Origin: Ignavibacteria bacterium
Lineage (GTDB): Bacteria; Bacteroidota; Ignavibacteria; Tepidaquicellales; Tepidaquicellaceae
Direction: 5' to 3'
DNA length: 64,000 bases
NCBI GenBank assembly: GCA_041649015.1
Contig: JBAZNU010000005.1
Location: forward strand, 186,001 to 250,000
The notes under the pieces are model-generated. The model saw only the letters and a list, made by a program, of their open reading frames with translations, ran no database searches and was not told the DNA's origin. Of the stretch, positions 52,740 through 62,233 are shown one piece after another. The position numbers and the translations under genes are program-made. Positions within the stretch are counted from its first letter, which is position 1; the number at the start of each line of letters is the position of its first letter.

Positions 52740-54848
52740 ATGAAAAATATGAATAAAGTAAAGCCCATAATATTCATTTATACAATCTTTTTATTATGTG
52801 CCTTAACCCCGGAATCATTTTCTCAAACAGGATGGTTTTGGCAAAACCCTTTGCCGCAGGGGAATAACATTAATGATATTCAGTATGTAACCTCGAATAC
52901 TGCCTTTGCTTGCGGGCAGGATGGTACCGTCCTTAAAAGTCTTGATGGTTGTTCAACCTGGTTTCCTCTTTCTACAGGAGTCCCTACAAACCTTAAATCA
53001 ATTTGTTTTATTAATGAAAATACGGGTTGGGTTATGGGTGCCCCGAATACAGTTCTAAGAACTTATAACGGAGGCTTCACCTGGACATCACTTAACATCG
53101 GAAACTATACAAACATAAATTCAATTAACTTTGTAAACGCAAATACCGGATTCATTGTCGGTGCAAACGGACTTTTTCTTAAAACATCTGATGGAGGTGA
53201 CAGCTGGTTTGCATCAGTTATTTCAATCTACTCATTAAGTGATGTGTCTTTTACAGACCCGTTTTGGGGATGGACAGTCGGTTCAGCCGGTGCAATTCTT
53301 TATACTTTCAATGGCGGTTCAAATTGGTACTGGCAAAACAGCCAGACAGGCCAGACTTTAAATTCTGTTTACTTCATAAATAGTTCTGTTGGTTATGCGG
53401 CAGGAAATTATGGAACTATTCTGCGTACAAATGATAGCGGTGCGAATTGGATTATACAAAATGCAAACACGACTAATAACCTTTTATCTGTTTTCGTGAA
53501 TGATTTTTACAATGCTTCCGCTTGCGGTTATAACGGTTCAATCTATAATACTACCGATGCCGGAACTGTCTGGAACCTTAAAGATATGGGAATACAAACG
53601 CCCCTGTCATCAATCAGTTTTGCTAACATTAACCAGGGTGTGTGTGCAGGACAGCTCGGTTACATGACCCGTACATCGAATTCAGGTGTGAACTGGGTGT
53701 CGTTATCAAAAATTATTACATCAGGTTATTTAAAATCAATCAGCATCGGCGACGAAAGCGTTATCTACGTCGCGGGAGGTATCGGTACTGTTTTAAAAAC
53801 AGTTAACGGCGGTTATAACTGGACAGCCTTATCGGGTATATCCGGCATAGTTAACGCAGTCCATTTTTCAGATGTTTTCAATGGGTGGGTTGCAAGTTCA
53901 ACAGGTATTAGAAACACAACCGATGGCGGGTTCACCTGGAATTTACAAACATCAAGCAATGTGAATTCAATTTTCTTCTTAAACCCGAGCTACGGCTGGG
54001 CTTGCGGAGAGAACGGTTTGATTATTGCAACAACAAACGGAGGTCTGAACTGGGTCTCGCAGATAAGCGGCGGAACGGGCTCACTAAGGGCAATTCAATT
54101 CATCAATCAAAATACAGGCTGGGCTCCTGAATCCTCAGGTCAGTTAAGGAAAACTACAAACGGCGGCTCGAACTGGTTTCTTGCTGCATTCGGCATTTCA
54201 AGCAATATAAATTCATTATTTTTCACAAATGAAAACACAGGCTGGATAGCGGGTGAAACAGGAGTAATTTCTAAGTCAACAAATGGCGGTGTATCATGGA
54301 TACCTCAAAATTCCGGAATTATATCCGATTTAAACTCAATTCATTTTCCAAATTCAAGTACAGGCTGGGCAATAGGTGCCGCGGGGAAAATCCTTTGGAC
54401 ATCCAATGGCGGCAGCAATTGGTTCTCACAAAATGGTTACACGGGTAAATACCTGACATCAGTAAAATTTGTAAATCACGCAACAGGTTGGATAGTCGGC
54501 GATGAAGGGACAATAATAAAAACAATTGACGGCGGCGGAACTGTCGGCATTAATATTATTTCAACAGAAATACCTTCCGGCTTTAGCTTAAGCCAGAACT
54601 ACCCGAATCCATTTAATCCGCAGACAAAAATTAGATACACCGTACCAAAGAGCGGTTTTATTTCTTTAAAAGTTTATGATATAATGGGAAGGGAAGTGGC
54701 TGCCCTCGTAAATCAAACCCAGAGCGAAGGTACTTATGAATATACATTTAATATTTCCGAACACGGATATATACCTTCCGGAGTTTTGTTCTATAGACTT
54801 CAGTCAGAAAACAATTCCCTAACCAAAAAAATGATTTTGATGAAGTAG
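52740..54848 (+). CDS. T9SS-sorted YCF48/BNR-repeat beta-propeller protein
   Basis: A 702-residue secreted protein. Signal peptide 1-30 (IIFIYTIFLLCALT, SFSQ). The body has about thirteen repeats of roughly 42-45 residues built on INFVNANTGFIVGANG, LKTSDGGDSW, the YCF48/BNR-like pattern of asp-box propellers. The final part is a standard sorting domain: LSQNYPNPFNPQTKIRYTV, YDIMGREVAAL, ending TKKMILMK. Probably a surface-exposed binding or adhesive protein; no enzyme motif is evident. A terminator follows 60 bases on. Confidence 0.88.
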   Translation: MKNMNKVKPIIFIYTIFLLCALTPESFSQTGWFWQNPLPQGNNINDIQYVTSNTAFACGQDGTVLKSLDGCSTWFPLSTGVPTNLKSICFINENTGWVMGAPNTVLRTYNGGFTWTSLNIGNYTNINSINFVNANTGFIVGANGLFLKTSDGGDSWFASVISIYSLSDVSFTDPFWGWTVGSAGAILYTFNGGSNWYWQNSQTGQTLNSVYFINSSVGYAAGNYGTILRTNDSGANWIIQNANTTNNLLSVFVNDFYNASACGYNGSIYNTTDAGTVWNLKDMGIQTPLSSISFANINQGVCAGQLGYMTRTSNSGVNWVSLSKIITSGYLKSISIGDESVIYVAGGIGTVLKTVNGGYNWTALSGISGIVNAVHFSDVFNGWVASSTGIRNTTDGGFTWNLQTSSNVNSIFFLNPSYGWACGENGLIIATTNGGLNWVSQISGGTGSLRAIQFINQNTGWAPESSGQLRKTTNGGSNWFLAAFGISSNINSLFFTNENTGWIAGETGVISKSTNGGVSWIPQNSGIISDLNSIHFPNSSTGWAIGAAGKILWTSNGGSNWFSQNGYTGKYLTSVKFVNHATGWIVGDEGTIIKTIDGGGTVGINIISTEIPSGFSLSQNYPNPFNPQTKIRYTVPKSGFISLKVYDIMGREVAALVNQTQSEGTYEYTFNISEHGYIPSGVLFYRLQSENNSLTKKMILMK

Positions 54849-54910
54849 GGGCGTTGAATTTGTCGCGGCGAATCTACGACAGTTAACAGTGAAACAAACA
54901 GAAACGAATA

Positions 54911-54940
54911 AAGGCGGTCAACTCGACCGCCTTTTTATTT
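54911..54940 (+). terminator. Rho-independent terminator after the BNR-repeat protein
   Basis: AAGGCGGTC (54911-54919) pairs with GACCGCCTT (54925-54933), a 9-base GC-rich stem with a 5-base loop and a T-rich tail. The remainder of the gap to 55175 shows nothing I can support. Confidence 0.9.
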
Positions 54941-55175
54941 TTAATTATATGATTTATAAAACGAGTGTGAACTATATCGTTTTTGTGAATGCAATTTTGA
55001 GATGTTAGATAATAAATAACATTGATGAAGGAAGTTAAAGTGTAAATGTGTTTATATAAAAGGTTGATGGATGAGGGAGATTTCTTGTTAAGTTTCAAAA
55101 AGTTAAAACTGGTTACATATCTTAGCTAACCACCTAATCCTTATTTTGTAAACCATTGTTTACGGTTAATCGTTT

Positions 55176-55793
55176 TTAATCCTGTTCAATTCCTAAAATT
55201 AGAAGTGGAACTGGTGGATTATTTCTTCCGTGTCTTAGGACATTGTAAACTTCGCCTTCGTAATATGCAACTCCGCTACTCATATTTGATTGCATTTTCT
55301 TTGTTGGTAAAATTTCAATACCAAGGTTTATCACTCCACCTGAATAGAAAAGTAAATGTTTTACAAATAAGTCAAATGCTACAAAAGCATACTTACCAAA
55401 TTGAACCTCAACTGCTATCTGGTCTTTCACAAAGTCCGTTTGCTTGTATGATGATAATGGTTCTTTTATTCCCTTTTTATTCAAGAATTCTTTCTGTTTA
55501 TCATATGGTAAAAGAATTAATTCTGGTAAAATTTTCTGGTCGGTTGTTATATAATATTGATAACGTCTTTCGTTCCAATTTAGCTCATTTAATTTTTCAT
55601 TAAAGGCTTTGTTTAATCCAATTGGGCTATAAAGCATTTTTCCCGCCATTGTTTTTTCCTTACTTTCTTTTGTAATAAACTCTGAAGCATCAATGCTTTT
55701 AATAGTCTCTTTGATTTCTTTGAAAAGTTTTTTGTGATGAACAATTAGATATTCTTCTCCGTTCAAATGAGAATATTTTTGTGCTATTTTCAT
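55176..55793 (-). CDS. Type II restriction endonuclease, BglII/BstYI-like
   Basis: A 205-residue restriction enzyme. The active site DFVKDQIAVEVQ gives Asp120, Glu129 and Gln131, the same D-x8-E-x-Q spacing as BglII (Asp84, Glu93, Gln95), followed by FGKYAFVAFDLF, the family hallmark. It also has the conserved NLGIEILP strand. BglII cuts A^GATCT and BstYI R^GATCY, so a GATC-centred site is the expectation, which is inference. Its start overlaps the methyltransferase stop by 4 bases. The length is close to that of known members. Confidence 0.87.
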   Translation of the reverse strand: MKIAQKYSHLNGEEYLIVHHKKLFKEIKETIKSIDASEFITKESKEKTMAGKMLYSPIGLNKAFNEKLNELNWNERRYQYYITTDQKILPELILLPYDKQKEFLNKKGIKEPLSSYKQTDFVKDQIAVEVQFGKYAFVAFDLFVKHLLFYSGGVINLGIEILPTKKMQSNMSSGVAYYEGEVYNVLRHGRNNPPVPLLILGIEQD

Positions 55794-56770
55794 TTTTGAT
55801 GATTAATTCCGTTATATTTTCTGTTAACATCATTTAATTCAAGTTGCATCCACTCTTTTGGAACCTGAGAAACTTTATCGTTACCGGTCGGTTTATGAAT
55901 CGGTTTATTTATGGGTCGGATTTTCAAACTGCCTTCTTGAAAATCTTTAATTCTCTTGTCAGCAATTTTACAATATTCGATCTCTTTCTCAATTCCTATT
56001 GCATTTCGATTATTTTTAATAGCCGCAATTATCGACGATCCTACACCAGCAAAAGGGTCAAGAACCCAGCTTCTATCGTTTGTCAATGCAAGTACACAGC
56101 GTTCAACTAATTCAATGGGGAATTGACAAGGATGCGCAGTTTTTTCGGGATGATTTGATTTAACATTTGGTATATTCCACATAGCTGATTCCCAATCATT
56201 AGCAACTATCTCCCAAATGTCACTTGGATTTTTGCCAAGAGGATTTCCAGATGGCAATCCCTTTTTTTCTCCTTTGAAGTAAAGTTTTCCAGGATATTTT
56301 GCCGGAATCCTTACACTATCCAGATTGAATATGTAATCATCTGTTTTACTGAACCACAATATAGTTTCATACCTCCCGCTAAACCTTTTTGAAGCATGAA
56401 GCCCGTGCCCAAAATGCCAAATAATTCTATTCCTAAGCTGTAATCCAAGTTTTTTAAATATTTGATAATAATAAATATCTAATGGAAAAACTTCACCTTT
56501 ATTGACATAATTTCCAACTTGCCAACAAATATTTCCATTTTCTGATAGAGTTCTTACAAGTTCATTTATTATCTCTTCCTGTGATATCAAGTACTTTTCA
56601 ATACTAGTCTTTGTTTCATATGATTTTCCTATATTGTATGGAGGTGAGGTTATTATTAAGTCAAATTTTTCATCTTCTATTCCTTTGAGAACTGTAAGGC
56701 TATCACCATTAATAATCTGATGAGTGATGTCAGGACTAATATATTCAATTAGAGGTTCTTTAACTTTCAT
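55790..56770 (-). CDS. Site-specific DNA methyltransferase (beta class)
   Basis: A 326-residue DNA methyltransferase. The catalytic SPPY lies at 42-45 (ITSPPYNIGKSYE) and precedes the SAM-binding DPFAGVGSS at 238-246, the order of beta-class enzymes. SPPY occurs in both N4-cytosine and N6-adenine enzymes; BglII-type partners are often N4-cytosine, so that is the better guess. It overlaps the endonuclease gene by 4 bases, forming a complete type II system. The upstream gap contains the second 21-bp-repeat element with its leader facing this gene. Confidence 0.92.
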   Translation of the reverse strand: MKVKEPLIEYISPDITHQIINGDSLTVLKGIEDEKFDLIITSPPYNIGKSYETKTSIEKYLISQEEIINELVRTLSENGNICWQVGNYVNKGEVFPLDIYYYQIFKKLGLQLRNRIIWHFGHGLHASKRFSGRYETILWFSKTDDYIFNLDSVRIPAKYPGKLYFKGEKKGLPSGNPLGKNPSDIWEIVANDWESAMWNIPNVKSNHPEKTAHPCQFPIELVERCVLALTNDRSWVLDPFAGVGSSIIAAIKNNRNAIGIEKEIEYCKIADKRIKDFQEGSLKIRPINKPIHKPTGNDKVSQVPKEWMQLELNDVNRKYNGINHQK

Positions 56771-57002
56771 ATTATTTCATTTTCCTTACTTCAATTTTAA
56801 TTTAATCAACAAGTTTCCTGCTTTAATTTCCCGAAGCTATTATTAAAAAATTCCTCACGATTATCTCTTTTCATTTTTATGTTCCATAAACGAAGCGTTT
56901 TAAGTTAAATATAATAATTATATAAATATTTAATCATCCTAAAATGAGATCTTCATTTTCTGAAAAATTTTATTTTTGCTTGTCTGAAAGTCTCAGTTCC
57001 AA

Positions 57003-57285
57003 GCTAATGTACGATTTTTTATGGTCCAGAAAACACATTATTTCTGTTCATTTTTTCCACACTTTAACTAGTCAAATGCCAAAATGCTAAAAGTGATGTA
57101 TACTTGCTTCCCCCCAAAAAACCTCATTTTTGAGCAAATTCTCGGGTCGGGTGCTTCATAATCGCATTCCGGTCAATCAGAATCCCGTTCAGCTGCTTCG
57201 ATTTCGCGTTCCGCTGCTTCGATCACGGACTCTTGCGTTTCATAATCGGATTATGGACGTTCAGGTTTGTATTCTGCTGTACAAA
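57003..57285 (+). repeat. Dispersed repeat element, copy 2
   Basis: Same order as 4706-5180: leader from GCTAATGTACGATTTTTTAT through TTTTTGAGCAAATTCTCGGG, then about five 21-bp units with anchors at 57167, 57188, 57209, 57230 and 57251, then the right end GGATTATGGACGTTCA. The array is shorter (five against twelve units) and its units more decayed. The leader carries a stop where the first copy is open, supporting a non-coding nature. It lies about 230 bases upstream of the methyltransferase start. Confidence 0.85.
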
Positions 57286-57382
57286 TTATTTAGTTTATTT
57301 GGAATTGTCAAGACTATGCCCGATTCGAAAAATTGAGGTTTACAAAATCCGGAAGGTTATTGGTTCAATAATCTTTGTTATG

Positions 57383-57420
57383 AAAACACTCTGCCTGTTT
57401 TTAAGACAGAGTGTTTTTGT
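57383..57420. terminator. Terminator downstream of aconitase
   Basis: AAAACACTCTG (57383-57393) pairs with CAGAGTGTTTT (57407-57417), an 11-base perfect stem. In the minus direction a short T-run follows, so it can end the aconitase transcript; a longer T-run lies on the plus side. Confidence 0.85.
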
Positions 57421-57427
57421 TTTAAAA

Positions 57428-59677
57428 TTATTTGTTACTCGAAATTATGTTTAATGCTGAGCCGGCTTTAAACCATTCGATTTGCTGTTCGTTGAATGTG
57501 TGGTTTAGAAATATTTCATTATGTGTTTTATCGCCGTGATTAATAACTGCTTTGATTTGATTACCCGGTGCAAAGTTATTTAAGTCTATCGTGATAGTGT
57601 CATCTTCCAGAATCAAATCATAGTCAGAAGGATTTGCGAATGTCAAAGGAAGCATTCCCTGCTTCTTGAGGTTTGTCTCATGTATTCTTGCGAATGACTT
57701 TACAACTATCGCTTTACCACCGAGGAATCTCGGCTCCATTGCCGCATGCTCGCGCGATGAACCCTCGCCGTAGTTTTCTTCGCCGACTACAACCCATGGA
57801 ATTCCGCTTGCTTTGTAGTCACGGGCGGTCTTTGGAACATCCTCATAGCTGCCCGTTACAAAGTTTTTAACGTAATTCATTCTGTTATTGAAAAAGTTTA
57901 TCGCACCTATAAACATATTGTTCGAAATGTTATCAAGATGACCTCTGAATTTCAGCCATGGTCCTGCCATTGAAATATGGTCGGTCGTGCATTTGCCTTT
58001 TGCTTTTAAAAGAAGTCTCATGTCTGAAAAATCTTTGAGAAGGTCGGGTGCCTTAAACGCCTCAAGTATCTGAAGCCGGCTGCTGCTTCTTTCCACTTTA
58101 ACCTCAATCTTTGAGCCGTCTTCCGGAGGCGGTATAAAGCCTGAGTTTCCTTTGTCAAAGCCTTTTGCGGGAAGTTCCAATCCGGTAGGCGGCGATAACT
58201 TTATCTCTTTCCCCTCTGAATTTATTAACGTGTCGGTAATAGGATTAAAAGTAATTTTTCCCGATAGTGCGAGTGCAGTAACTATTTCCGGAGATGCTAC
58301 AAATGAATGCGTTGCAATATTGCCGTCGTTTCTCTTCGAAAAATTTCTGTTGTAAGATGTTAAAATCGAATTCTTTTCTCCGTCTTTAACATCATGCCGC
58401 TTCCACTGCCCGATGCAGGGTCCGCATGCATTAGCCAAAACAACTCCGCCGATTTTCGTAAACAAATCGAGCTGTCCGTCGCGTTCTATCGTCGCACGTA
58501 TCTGTTCCGAGCCGGGTGTGATTACAAATTCCGACTTTGCCCGCAGCCCCGAGTCAAACGCCTGCTTTGCTATAGATGCCGCCCTCTCCATATCTTCGTA
58601 AGAAGAATTTGTGCAGCTTCCGATAAGTCCGACTTTTAGCTCTTCAGGATAGCCGTTCTCTTTTACTGAATTCTTAAATTCTGATATTGTACGTGCAAGG
58701 TCTGGAGTAAAAGGTCCGTTTATATAAGGCTCAAGTTCTGAAAGATTTATCTCAATTACTTTATCGTAGTATTTCTCCGAACCCGCATCGGACGTAAGAT
58801 TATCCTTTATCGCATCCGCCGCTGACGCTATATCTTCTCTTCCCGTTATTCTCAGATATTCCGACATCTTTTCATCGTACGGAAAAATTGAAGTTGTTGC
58901 ACCGATTTCAGCACCCATGTTGCAGATAGTTCCTTTACCCGTGCAGGAGATTGACTTTGTGCCTTCTCCGAAATATTCAACTATCGCTCCCGTACCGCCC
59001 TTCACAGTAAGTATTCCCGCAAGCTTCAATATAACATCCTTCGGCGATGCCCATCCGTTTAATATACCCGTTAATTTAACTCCGATTATTTTCGGAAACT
59101 TAAGTTCCCATGGAAATCCTGCCATGACGTCAACCGCATCAGCTCCGCCCACGCCTATAGCTACCATTCCCAGACCGCCTGCGTTTGGCGTATGCGAATC
59201 CGTCCCAATCATCATTCCTCCCGGAAACGCATAGTTTTCAAGAACAACTTGATGTATAATTCCGGAACCCGGTTTCCAGAATCCGATTCCATACTTTGCA
59301 GAGACCGATTCAAGAAAATCATAAACTTCCTTATTATCTGAAACAGCTTTGTTTAAATCTTTTGCAGCTCCTGCTTCGGCTTGTATTAAGTGATCACAGT
59401 GGACTGTAGAAGGTACTGCAACTTTCGGTATATTAGCCGACATGAACTGAAGAAGTGCCATCTGAGCAGTCGCATCCTGCATCGCCACGCGGTCGGGTTT
59501 AAAATCAACAAAATCAGTACCCCTTTCAAAAGGTCCTGTATAGTCTGAATTCCATAGATGACTGTACAGAATTTTTTCCGTATAAGTCATTCCTCTACCT
59601 AAACGCTTTCGTGCTATTGAAACTTTATTATTAAAATTTTTATAAACATTCATTACTAATTCTTTGTCGAATGCCAT
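57428..59677 (-). CDS. acn: Aconitate hydratase, mitochondrial type
   Basis: A 749-residue [4Fe-4S] enzyme that isomerises citrate to isocitrate. Cluster ligands are Cys355 (GSCTNSSYED), Cys418 and Cys421 (ACGPCIGQW), spaced as in mammalian mitochondrial aconitase. The swivel domain holds GEENYGEGSSREHAA. The length and start (RKRLGRGMTYTEKILYSH) are of the mitochondrial-like AcnA group seen in Bacteroidota. It begins 2 bases after the stop of the YyaL-type gene, so the two are co-transcribed. Confidence 0.97.
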   Translation of the reverse strand: MAFDKELVMNVYKNFNNKVSIARKRLGRGMTYTEKILYSHLWNSDYTGPFERGTDFVDFKPDRVAMQDATAQMALLQFMSANIPKVAVPSTVHCDHLIQAEAGAAKDLNKAVSDNKEVYDFLESVSAKYGIGFWKPGSGIIHQVVLENYAFPGGMMIGTDSHTPNAGGLGMVAIGVGGADAVDVMAGFPWELKFPKIIGVKLTGILNGWASPKDVILKLAGILTVKGGTGAIVEYFGEGTKSISCTGKGTICNMGAEIGATTSIFPYDEKMSEYLRITGREDIASAADAIKDNLTSDAGSEKYYDKVIEINLSELEPYINGPFTPDLARTISEFKNSVKENGYPEELKVGLIGSCTNSSYEDMERAASIAKQAFDSGLRAKSEFVITPGSEQIRATIERDGQLDLFTKIGGVVLANACGPCIGQWKRHDVKDGEKNSILTSYNRNFSKRNDGNIATHSFVASPEIVTALALSGKITFNPITDTLINSEGKEIKLSPPTGLELPAKGFDKGNSGFIPPPEDGSKIEVKVERSSSRLQILEAFKAPDLLKDFSDMRLLLKAKGKCTTDHISMAGPWLKFRGHLDNISNNMFIGAINFFNNRMNYVKNFVTGSYEDVPKTARDYKASGIPWVVVGEENYGEGSSREHAAMEPRFLGGKAIVVKSFARIHETNLKKQGMLPLTFANPSDYDLILEDDTITIDLNNFAPGNQIKAVINHGDKTHNEIFLNHTFNEQQIEWFKAGSALNIISSNK

Positions 59678-59679
59678 AT

Positions 59680-61797
59680 CTAATTCCTTATTTTATTTAA
59701 TAAATTATTTAATTCGTTAGTTGTTGAAACGGGTAAATTACACTTGAAATTTTCGCATATGTAAACCTTATCAGTTTTATAATCTTTAACTATTTCATTA
59801 AGATAAGGTATTAATTTTGCCGAGATGTTATTGAAATAAATTATATTCTTGTTCGGTAAATATTTCCTGATAACAGTTGAATGCAGTTCGTTAAATAAAT
59901 CTGAACGCAAATTTCCACTCAATATAATACTTGTATTATATTTTAAAAAGTTAAAGAGTGATGAAAGAAAGTGCGGGCTCGAAAATGGAGAACTCTCCGC
60001 TTTTGAATAGAATAATTTAAAACTCTTATCGGCAAGCTCATAATATCTGTCTTCTTTGAAAATTGTAAACAATCGTGTTAGATTATCTGCCATAACCGAA
60101 TTACCGGAAGGTTCAGCACCGTCGTATACCTCTTTTGTCCGCAGTATTATATCATATCGTTTTTCCGAATCAAAAAAACCGCCTTCTTCTTTGTCGTAAA
60201 ACTTCGTTATTGCAAGCTCCGTAAGTCTTTTCGCAATCGTTAAGAGTTTTCCGCTGAATGATATGTTGTGAAAATCAAGCAGTGCTTTTATCAGAAAAGC
60301 GTAATCTTCAAGTCCTGCTTCAAACTTAATCTCTCCCTGAATATACCTGCGATAAAGTTTCTCCTCCTTTTCGTTATACAAGTTGTTTACTAAAAAACTG
60401 ACGGCTCTTGCAGCAGCATGCTTGTAATCTTTGTTTCCTGTTATCGTATATCCTTTTACAAATGCCGAAATCATCAGAGAATTCCATGAAGTAATAATTT
60501 TCTTATCAAGAAAAGGACGCGGACGTTTATTCCTGTGCTCTTTAAGTTTGGATATTGCTTTCGTTATTACATCTTCCGCCTCTTCGTATGAGATGCCGTT
60601 TCTCTTCGCAGTTTCAGATAAATCCTCAGACTTATACAAAACATTCTTTGACCCGAAAATATTATGCGGGTCAGATATTGTATTGCCTTTATGCAGAATT
60701 CCGAAGTACTCATTAAATACGTCTGCATTCTCATTATCAATAACACTTTCTATCTCGTCTTTTTCCCAAAGATAGAAATATCCTTCCTGCTTTTTATCAG
60801 GATCTTTGAGCGAAATCGCACTCTCCGCATCCTCAGCCGAGTAAAACCCTCCATCTTTATCAAGAAGAAAATTCATAACATATTCAAGCGTTTCATTTCC
60901 TGCTCTTAAAAAACTTAACTCCTTTGTGAGTGAATAAGCATCAAAATATGTGTTCGATATTTGTGCCTGATCGTATAACATCTTCTCAAAATGCGGCACA
61001 CGCCAGTATTTATCAACTGAATACCTGTGAAATCCCTTATCTAATTTATCAAATATTCCTCCCTCATACATTTTCTTAAGAGTGAATGTAACCATATCCA
61101 GTGCCTTTGTTTCTTTTGTATGATAATAATATTTGAGAAGAAAATCGAGAATCACCGGTCTTGGAAATTTATTCCCTGATCCAAATCCTCCGAATTCTTC
61201 ATCGTAAAGATTCAGGCATTGCACGAATACTGAGTCAAATATCCCTTCCTCAAATTTCCTATCTTCTGCCTTTAATGTGTTATCTAATAAAGTAATTATT
61301 TTTTCAGAACTGTTAATTACTTCATTTTTCTTGTGCTTCCATAGTTCGGCTATTTGATTTACCAAATCCTCAAATCCCGACCTTCCGTATTTGGATTTAG
61401 GCGGAATATAAGTAGCTCCGTAGAATGGCTTAAGGTCCGGTGTTAAAAACATACTCATTGGCCACCCTCCCGAACCTGTCATAGATTGAAGTGCTGTCAT
61501 GTATATTCTGTCAATTTCCGGCATTTCCTCACGGTCAACTTTAATATTTACAAACGTCTCATTCATTAACGCCGCTATGCCAAAATCTTCAAAACATTCT
61601 CTTTCCATTACATGGCACCAGTAACACGTTGAATATCCTATCGAAAGAAAGATTGGTTTGTCATGTGTTTTAGCAAGTTGTATGGTCTCAATATTCCATG
61701 CATACCAGTTAACTGGATTGTATGCATGTTGCAGAAGATATGGACTTTTCTCATTTATTAAGTTATTTGGTCTTTTAGGCATATTATTTTGATTCAA
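59680..61797 (-). CDS. YyaL/SSP411 thioredoxin-domain protein (DUF255)
   Basis: A 705-residue protein. The N-terminus (about 8-165) is a thioredoxin-like DUF255 domain with STCYWCHVM (Cys58, Cys61) and ECFED, where the TxxxWCH motif defines the family. The remainder is an alpha/alpha toroid similar to N-acylglucosamine epimerases (DKGFHRYSVDKYWRVPHFEKMLYDQ; YSAEDAES). The physiological role is unsettled. No signal peptide. It is first in a two-gene run with aconitase. Confidence 0.93.
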   Translation of the reverse strand: MNQNNMPKRPNNLINEKSPYLLQHAYNPVNWYAWNIETIQLAKTHDKPIFLSIGYSTCYWCHVMERECFEDFGIAALMNETFVNIKVDREEMPEIDRIYMTALQSMTGSGGWPMSMFLTPDLKPFYGATYIPPKSKYGRSGFEDLVNQIAELWKHKKNEVINSSEKIITLLDNTLKAEDRKFEEGIFDSVFVQCLNLYDEEFGGFGSGNKFPRPVILDFLLKYYYHTKETKALDMVTFTLKKMYEGGIFDKLDKGFHRYSVDKYWRVPHFEKMLYDQAQISNTYFDAYSLTKELSFLRAGNETLEYVMNFLLDKDGGFYSAEDAESAISLKDPDKKQEGYFYLWEKDEIESVIDNENADVFNEYFGILHKGNTISDPHNIFGSKNVLYKSEDLSETAKRNGISYEEAEDVITKAISKLKEHRNKRPRPFLDKKIITSWNSLMISAFVKGYTITGNKDYKHAAARAVSFLVNNLYNEKEEKLYRRYIQGEIKFEAGLEDYAFLIKALLDFHNISFSGKLLTIAKRLTELAITKFYDKEEGGFFDSEKRYDIILRTKEVYDGAEPSGNSVMADNLTRLFTIFKEDRYYELADKSFKLFYSKAESSPFSSPHFLSSLFNFLKYNTSIILSGNLRSDLFNELHSTVIRKYLPNKNIIYFNNISAKLIPYLNEIVKDYKTDKVYICENFKCNLPVSTTNELNNLLNKIRN

Positions 61798-61906
61798 TAT
61801 ATAAACACAACATATACAGATATTTATTAATTCAACGAATTCAATGAATTAACTTTACTTTAAAGTATTACTTAATTATTTTTATAAAAATTAATATTTA
61901 CTTATT

Positions 61907-62209
61907 ATGCACATATTATTCGAGATAAAATACTCAATTTTTGAGAAAAAGAGGGCAGAATACCTTGATCTTCTCGGGAAAATAAAGGCTTATTACGCTA
62001 AAGACGGAATTGATAGATACATGGTCTTTGAAGATTCAAAAAAGCAAAATGAGTTTACGGAAATTTTCCTTTTCTCGAGTGAATCTGATTTCGAAAAATT
62101 CGAAGAAAATGCATCCGAAGAAATCAACGAAATGCTTTCTAAACTGGTCAGCGAAATGGTAGTTGATAAAAAAATCAAGTACAGGACGAAAAAGGAAATA
62201 GAAGGTTAG
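61907..62209 (+). CDS. Small unrecognised protein, ferredoxin-like (ABM-type) fold likely
   Basis: A 100-residue acidic protein. The pattern of strand (MHILFEIKYSIF), helix (KKRAEYLDLLGKIKAYY), strand (IDRYMVFEDS), strand (TEIFLFSS) and helix (SDFEKFEENASEEIN) suggests a dimeric alpha/beta barrel fold such as antibiotic-biosynthesis-monooxygenase-like proteins. I see no catalytic residue and do not name a function. It precedes the HD phosphodiesterase by 24 bases and is probably co-transcribed. Confidence 0.7.
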   Translation: MHILFEIKYSIFEKKRAEYLDLLGKIKAYYAKDGIDRYMVFEDSKKQNEFTEIFLFSSESDFEKFEENASEEINEMLSKLVSEMVVDKKIKYRTKKEIEG

Positions 62210-62233
62210 TTCAATTTGTAATATTATGAAATT

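Noticed and set aside
58152..59234. Several open frames antisense to aconitase
   Set aside because: They follow from codon bias of a strongly conserved gene on the other strand and have no start signals or family matches.
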